From the IMG/VR virus record IMGVR_UViG_3300030406_004104, positions 1 through 44,634 of that record: a stretch of DNA of 44,634 nucleotides. The stretch is one strand, 5' to 3'. Of the stretch, positions 42,679-44,634 are shown piece after piece. Below the pieces are notes generated by a model, which searched no databases, was not told the DNA's origin, and saw nothing but the letters and a program-made list of their open reading frames with translations. Source of the DNA: a virus. Made by a program: the position numbers and the translations under genes. Numbering within the stretch: the first letter of the stretch is position 1; every line of letters begins with the position of its first letter.

Positions 42679-42864
42679 ATGTTTAAATTTCATTTCAATA
42701 AAGTATACAAATACGTAAAAAGTAAACCAGTAGTCGAAATATTTTTTGATGCTGTAGCGATGGGCTTAGGTACACTAGCAGTAACAGGTATCGCTTTCAT
42801 GATATTCACAATAGTAACTGGCGGAGCAGCTGATGCTAACTTTAACTGTGGAATTTGTTACTAA
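42679..42864 (+). CDS. Small membrane protein
   Basis: 61 aa: MFKFHFNKVYKYVKSKPVVEIFFDAVAMGLG..., with one long hydrophobic helix at about 22-47 (IFFDAVAMGLGTLAVTGIAFMIFTIV) and a short tail with two Cys (NFNCGICY). The basic N-terminus predicts an in-to-out orientation with the Cys end outside. It is likely inserted in the host inner membrane early in infection, perhaps for superinfection exclusion or membrane remodelling. It starts in the motif ATAACTATG, and its stop overlaps the next start (TAATG). Confidence 0.6.
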   Translation: MFKFHFNKVYKYVKSKPVVEIFFDAVAMGLGTLAVTGIAFMIFTIVTGGAADANFNCGICY

Positions 42865-42959
42865 TGAAAGATTTATTAAAAGTAATAGTAGAATTTACGT
42901 TTGTATTACTAATATTCTACTTACTATACGTTTCACTATGGATATTTTGTCCATGCTAA
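42864..42959 (+). CDS. 31-aa membrane micropeptide
   Basis: MKDLLKVIVEFTFVLLIF, then 'YLLYVSLWIFCPC'. It is nearly all hydrophobic after a 4-residue charged start and ends Cys-Pro-Cys. The start codon overlaps the preceding stop (TAATG), pointing to coupled translation with the 61-aa membrane protein. The two may form a complex. Its function is unknown. Confidence 0.5.
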   Translation: MKDLLKVIVEFTFVLLIFYLLYVSLWIFCPC

Positions 42960-42969
42960 CATAACAATT

Positions 42970-43089
42970 ATGGCGCATATTAATACATATAAATTAAAAG
43001 TAGGTTTCAGAATATACGGTAAACACTACAATTTACTAACCAGTGAGCAAAAATCTCACGTAAACAAAATAGTCTATGAGCAATACTAG
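42970..43089 (+). CDS. 39-aa early protein, unknown
   Basis: MAHINTYKLKVGFRIYGK, then 'HYNLLTSEQKSHVNKIVYEQY'. It is basic and aromatic, of one-domain size. It is preceded by a 10-nt gap with A/T-rich leader and overlaps the next gene by 14 nt. Coding is supported by dense packing with consistent start spacing. No motif is known. Confidence 0.45.
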   Translation: MAHINTYKLKVGFRIYGKHYNLLTSEQKSHVNKIVYEQY

Positions 43090-43213
43090 AAAATTTTCAC
43101 ATAACCAACTGTGGTTATCAGAGCATATAATAGATGGTATGATTTACTCACACGATTTAGATAAGTGGGTAACTGTTGAAGAATATACAGATGTACACTA
43201 TGGCACGCTCTAG
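43076..43213 (+). CDS. 45-aa early protein, unknown
   Basis: MSNTRKFSHNQLWLSEHI, then 'IDGMIYSHDLDKWVTVEEYTDVHYGTL'. It looks like a small alpha/beta unit with aromatic residues. It overlaps both neighbours by 14 nt, typical of translationally linked micro-genes. Its function is not visible. Confidence 0.45.
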   Translation: MSNTRKFSHNQLWLSEHIIDGMIYSHDLDKWVTVEEYTDVHYGTL

Positions 43214-43334
43214 AAAACATAAACATAAAGTAATATCAAAGCTTACTAAAAAAGAGTTTGACTTTGAAGTGGATCAGTGGTATGCTAGATTTAATAAAGC
43301 ATATTACAATATAAATACGAAAACAGTTAGATAA
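43200..43334 (+). CDS. 44-aa basic early protein
   Basis: MARSRKHKHKVISKLTKK, then 'EFDFEVDQWYARFNKAYYNINTKTVR'. The N-terminal 18 residues are strongly basic (R/K/H), followed by a short amphipathic helix. The last nine residues (YNINTKTVR) resemble those of the 156-aa early protein (YNTNTNKVR) because both gene ends lie in a duplicated 35-nt DNA element. It might bind nucleic acid. Confidence 0.5.
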   Translation: MARSRKHKHKVISKLTKKEFDFEVDQWYARFNKAYYNINTKTVR

Positions 43335-43338
43335 TATA
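43304..43338 (+). repeat. 35-nt gene-end/leader repeat, copy 1
   Basis: Starts TTACAATATAAATACG and ends AGATAATATA. It matches the copy at 44306-44340 at 31 of 35 positions. It codes the last codons and stop of the 44-aa gene and forms the leader of the next gene (ATG at 43352). Confidence 0.7.
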
Positions 43339-43351
43339 ATAAAATTAAATT

Positions 43352-43543
43352 ATGACAAACACTATTAAATTTCTTGGCGCTAATCCAAGCAACTTCAATC
43401 AACCACAAGCTGTAAAGCTTACTAAAAATGGCAAAACAGAACTACTAACGTTCGCTAAATATACAAGATACTATGATAGCGCTGACAAGCAATACAATAG
43501 TTTTAAATCATTTACTAAAATAAACAATAGAATTTATGTCTAA
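43352..43543 (+). CDS. 63-aa early protein, unknown
   Basis: MTNTIKFLGANPSNFNQPQAVKLTKNGKTELLTF..., ending 'KSFTKINNRIYV'. It is beta-like, basic and Asn/Lys-rich. It lies after the first 35-nt repeat and overlaps the next gene by 8 nt (ATGTCTAA). There is no TM or metal-binding motif. Its function is unknown. Confidence 0.5.
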   Translation: MTNTIKFLGANPSNFNQPQAVKLTKNGKTELLTFAKYTRYYDSADKQYNSFKSFTKINNRIYV

Positions 43544-43781
43544 ACAAGCAAAATACTACGATGACTTATCTGCTTTCGATATGATAGAACATCACGACTT
43601 CACTTATCAAATGTCAGATGACAATAGATACTACGAAGCAGGCAGAAGACAACTACAGTTAATCAATGAAGCTGTAGAAAAAGAATATGGTGGCTGGACT
43701 AAAGAAGTAGTCGACCACTGGAATAAGTTTGCACCGCATGGCGATGATATGTCATGGCGCAGAGAATATACAGCGGAGTAG
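43536..43781 (+). CDS. 81-aa early protein whose stop overlaps the tRNA
   Basis: MSKQAKYYDDLSAFDMIEHHDFTYQMSDDNRYYEAGRRQLQLINEAVEKEYGGW..., ending 'DDMSWRREYTAE'. It is mixed-charge and helical, with a likely amphipathic helix at 33-54. The UAG stop (43779-43781) lies inside the 5' part of the tRNA gene, so mRNA and tRNA overlap by 10 nt. tRNA 5' processing would cut this transcript. Its function is unknown. Confidence 0.55.
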   Translation: MSKQAKYYDDLSAFDMIEHHDFTYQMSDDNRYYEAGRRQLQLINEAVEKEYGGWTKEVVDHWNKFAPHGDDMSWRREYTAE

Positions 43782-43845
43782 AGCAGTTGGTCAGCTCGCG
43801 AGCCTCATAAGCTCGAGGTCGGTAGTTCGAATCTACCCTCCGCAA
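43772..43845 (+). tRNA. tRNA-Met(CAU), initiator-type (fMet-like)
   Basis: 74-nt cloverleaf: acceptor AGCGGAG/CTCCGCA with a 1:72 A-A mismatch; D stem GAGC/GCTC with A11-U24; anticodon stem CGAGC/GCTCG and loop CTCATAA; variable AGGTC; T stem GGTAG/CTACC with loop TTCGAAT; discriminator A73; CCA not encoded. The unpaired 1:72, the A11-U24 pair and the AGGTC variable loop are hallmarks of bacterial initiator tRNA, and elongator Met and Ile-CAU normally lack them. The three consecutive G-C pairs of the usual initiator anticodon stem are not all kept (pair 29:41 is A-U). It could still be a hybrid. Confidence 0.9.
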
Positions 43846-43865
43846 CTAATTTTAATTTAATAACT

Positions 43866-44336
43866 ATGGGAGATTTACATCACTTATCTTGGAAACAAGA
43901 ACAAGAGATGCTTGAGAACGCATTTGTAAGACAATTGCTTATTAAGCATAATATTAAAGAAGTAACTACACAAAGACAAGCAATAAATGGTACAAGAGAG
44001 TTTGAGTTTCCATGCTCTACTTATGAAAATACTAATGAATTTTACAAGAAATGGTTAAAATCTAAAGGTAGAACATTAGATGATACACCAAGATTAAGAA
44101 TAGCTTGCTTTAAATCTGGCTACGTTAGAAAACAAAATGGTACTTATTCACCATATCAGTTAAATAAAACTTATAATCAAAACAGAAGACACACTTATTT
44201 AATTGATGGTAAGCTAGTAACTAATGAATATAAAGTAAAAGCAAGAGCTTTAATATACTCTCAGCTAGCTAGATTAAACTATATGTTACAATACTATTTA
44301 AAGAATTACAATACAAATACGAATAAAGTAAGATAA
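43866..44336 (+). CDS. 156-aa early protein, unknown
   Basis: MGDLHHLSWKQEQEMLENAFVRQLLIKHNIKEVTTQRQAINGTREF..., with 'RTLDDTPRLRIACFKSGYVRKQNGTYSPYQLNKTYNQ' and 'YKVKARALIYSQLARLNYMLQYYLKNYNTNTNKVR'. It is basic and mostly helical at both ends, with a beta-like middle. It has no clear HTH or enzyme signature. It is the first gene after the tRNA and starts in the ATAACTATG context. The final codons lie in the second copy of the 35-nt repeat. Confidence 0.55.
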   Translation: MGDLHHLSWKQEQEMLENAFVRQLLIKHNIKEVTTQRQAINGTREFEFPCSTYENTNEFYKKWLKSKGRTLDDTPRLRIACFKSGYVRKQNGTYSPYQLNKTYNQNRRHTYLIDGKLVTNEYKVKARALIYSQLARLNYMLQYYLKNYNTNTNKVR

Positions 44337-44340
44337 TATA
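44306..44340 (+). repeat. 35-nt gene-end/leader repeat, copy 2
   Basis: Starts TTACAATACAAATACG and ends AGATAATATA, with four differences from the copy at 43304-43338. It covers the end of the 156-aa gene and the leader of the zinc-ribbon gene (ATG at 44346). The sequence TATATTTG at its end fits the -7 form TAnnTTTG of Bacteroidota promoters. Confidence 0.7.
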
Positions 44341-44345
44341 TTTGT

Positions 44346-44558
44346 ATGAAATGTACAAAATGTAAAAATATAATACCTCCGCAGCGCCTCGCACTAGGTT
44401 ACACCTCTTGCGTCTCCTGTAGCACAGTTCAACCTTATGGTTGCATACAGGTAACGTACCACAAAACCGGTAATACCATTCAGGTAGTTTCGAAGGAACA
44501 GGCGAAACGTGTAAGAAAGCTTGGCGCTAGAAGAGGTTATGGAACATGTTTAAGATAA
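44346..44558 (+). CDS. Small C4 zinc-ribbon protein (DksA/TraR-like)
   Basis: 70 aa: MKCTKCKNIIPPQRLALGYTSCVSCS..., with C3-x2-C6 and C22-x2-C25 forming a zinc ribbon, then 'HKTGNTIQVVSKEQAKRVRKLGARRGYGTC'. The 'CxxC..IPPxRLALGYTxCVxC' frame resembles the C-terminal zinc finger of DksA/TraR proteins, which bind RNA polymerase and alter transcription. The N-terminal coiled coil of that family is missing. A role as a small regulator of host transcription early in infection is reasonable but unproven. Its codons are more G+C-rich than neighbouring early genes. Confidence 0.6.
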   Translation: MKCTKCKNIIPPQRLALGYTSCVSCSTVQPYGCIQVTYHKTGNTIQVVSKEQAKRVRKLGARRGYGTCLR

Positions 44559-44562
44559 TACT

Positions 44563-44634
44563 ATGGGAGTAAATAAACAAATACATATAGTAGCTAAAGA
44601 AATAGCAGAAGATATAACAAAACAAATCAATAAG
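44563..44634 (+). CDS. Start of an early gene, truncated at right edge
   Basis: The ATG at 44563-44565 opens MGVNKQIHIVAKEIAEDI, then 'TKQINK', and the frame stays open to the edge (24 codons). It begins 4 nt after the zinc-ribbon stop, in the leader AGATAATACTATG. Too little is visible for a call. The helical, charged start is compatible with many small phage proteins. Confidence 0.45.
   Translation, partial: MGVNKQIHIVAKEIAEDITKQINK

Noticed and set aside
1-44634. Integrase, repressor or other lysogeny genes
   Set aside because: None is seen in the window. The winged-helix-like protein alone is not evidence for lysogeny.

Overview
This window is a contiguous piece of an AT-rich, tailed double-stranded DNA phage genome. 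The host is probably a member of the Bacteroidota, most likely a flavobacterium, and probably marine. Two predicted secreted proteins carry typical flavobacterial signal peptides (ending ..SFS|QTE and ..NLTA|QEQ). Start codons follow A/T-rich leaders with no Shine-Dalgarno sequence. Nearly all genes are packed with 1-30 nt gaps or short overlaps. I see no integrase or excisionase, so nothing indicates a temperate lifestyle. The head, adaptor, nozzle and ejection-protein gene order, with no tape measure, tube or sheath genes, suggests a short-tailed (podovirus-like) virion. A link to crAss-like or related marine podoviruses is plausible but not proven here.

Layout. A divergent intergenic region (about 41.8-42.2 kb) splits the window. 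To its right, on the + strand, lies a block of very small, presumably early genes (42168 to the right edge). It holds an initiator-type tRNA-Met(CAU) gene, a tRNA-like minihelix and dispersed short repeats. To its left, everything is read on the - strand as late operons. In order of transcription these are: a small unknown protein; GroEL and GroES homologues; a winged-helix-like protein; a His/Met/Lys-rich protein; a 54-aa basic protein; a two-TM holin-like protein; fibre proteins; two giant Thr/Ser decapeptide-repeat proteins flanking a SAM-methyltransferase-fold protein; a glycosyltransferase-like protein; four small proteins; terminase large subunit; portal; scaffold; major capsid protein followed by a strong UUCG terminator; adaptor/ring-like proteins; a nozzle-like protein apparently split around a nucleotidyltransferase gene; ejection-type proteins; a 2410-aa polyvalent virion protein with zincin and HAD motifs; and a host-exit cassette (outer-membrane beta-barrel, one-TM coiled-coil protein, thioredoxin-fold protein, Cys-rich micro-ORF, M15-type peptidase running off the left edge).

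How it fits together. The core genes make and package the head and build a short tail. The chaperonin pair probably helps fold virion proteins. The most unusual block is 29.5-35.2 kb. There two roughly 700-residue proteins made almost entirely of 10-residue Thr/Ser/Asn repeats sit with a predicted GT-B glycosyltransferase and a predicted SAM-binding enzyme. I propose, as inference, a phage-encoded modified repeat-fibre ('mucin-like') system on the virion.

Regulatory signals visible by eye include two UUCG-tetraloop terminators. There are also two interleaved 7+7-bp inverted repeats in 5' leaders. The one in front of the chaperonin operon has ideal H-type pseudoknot geometry. All functional names rest on motif reading from memory; no database search was possible.
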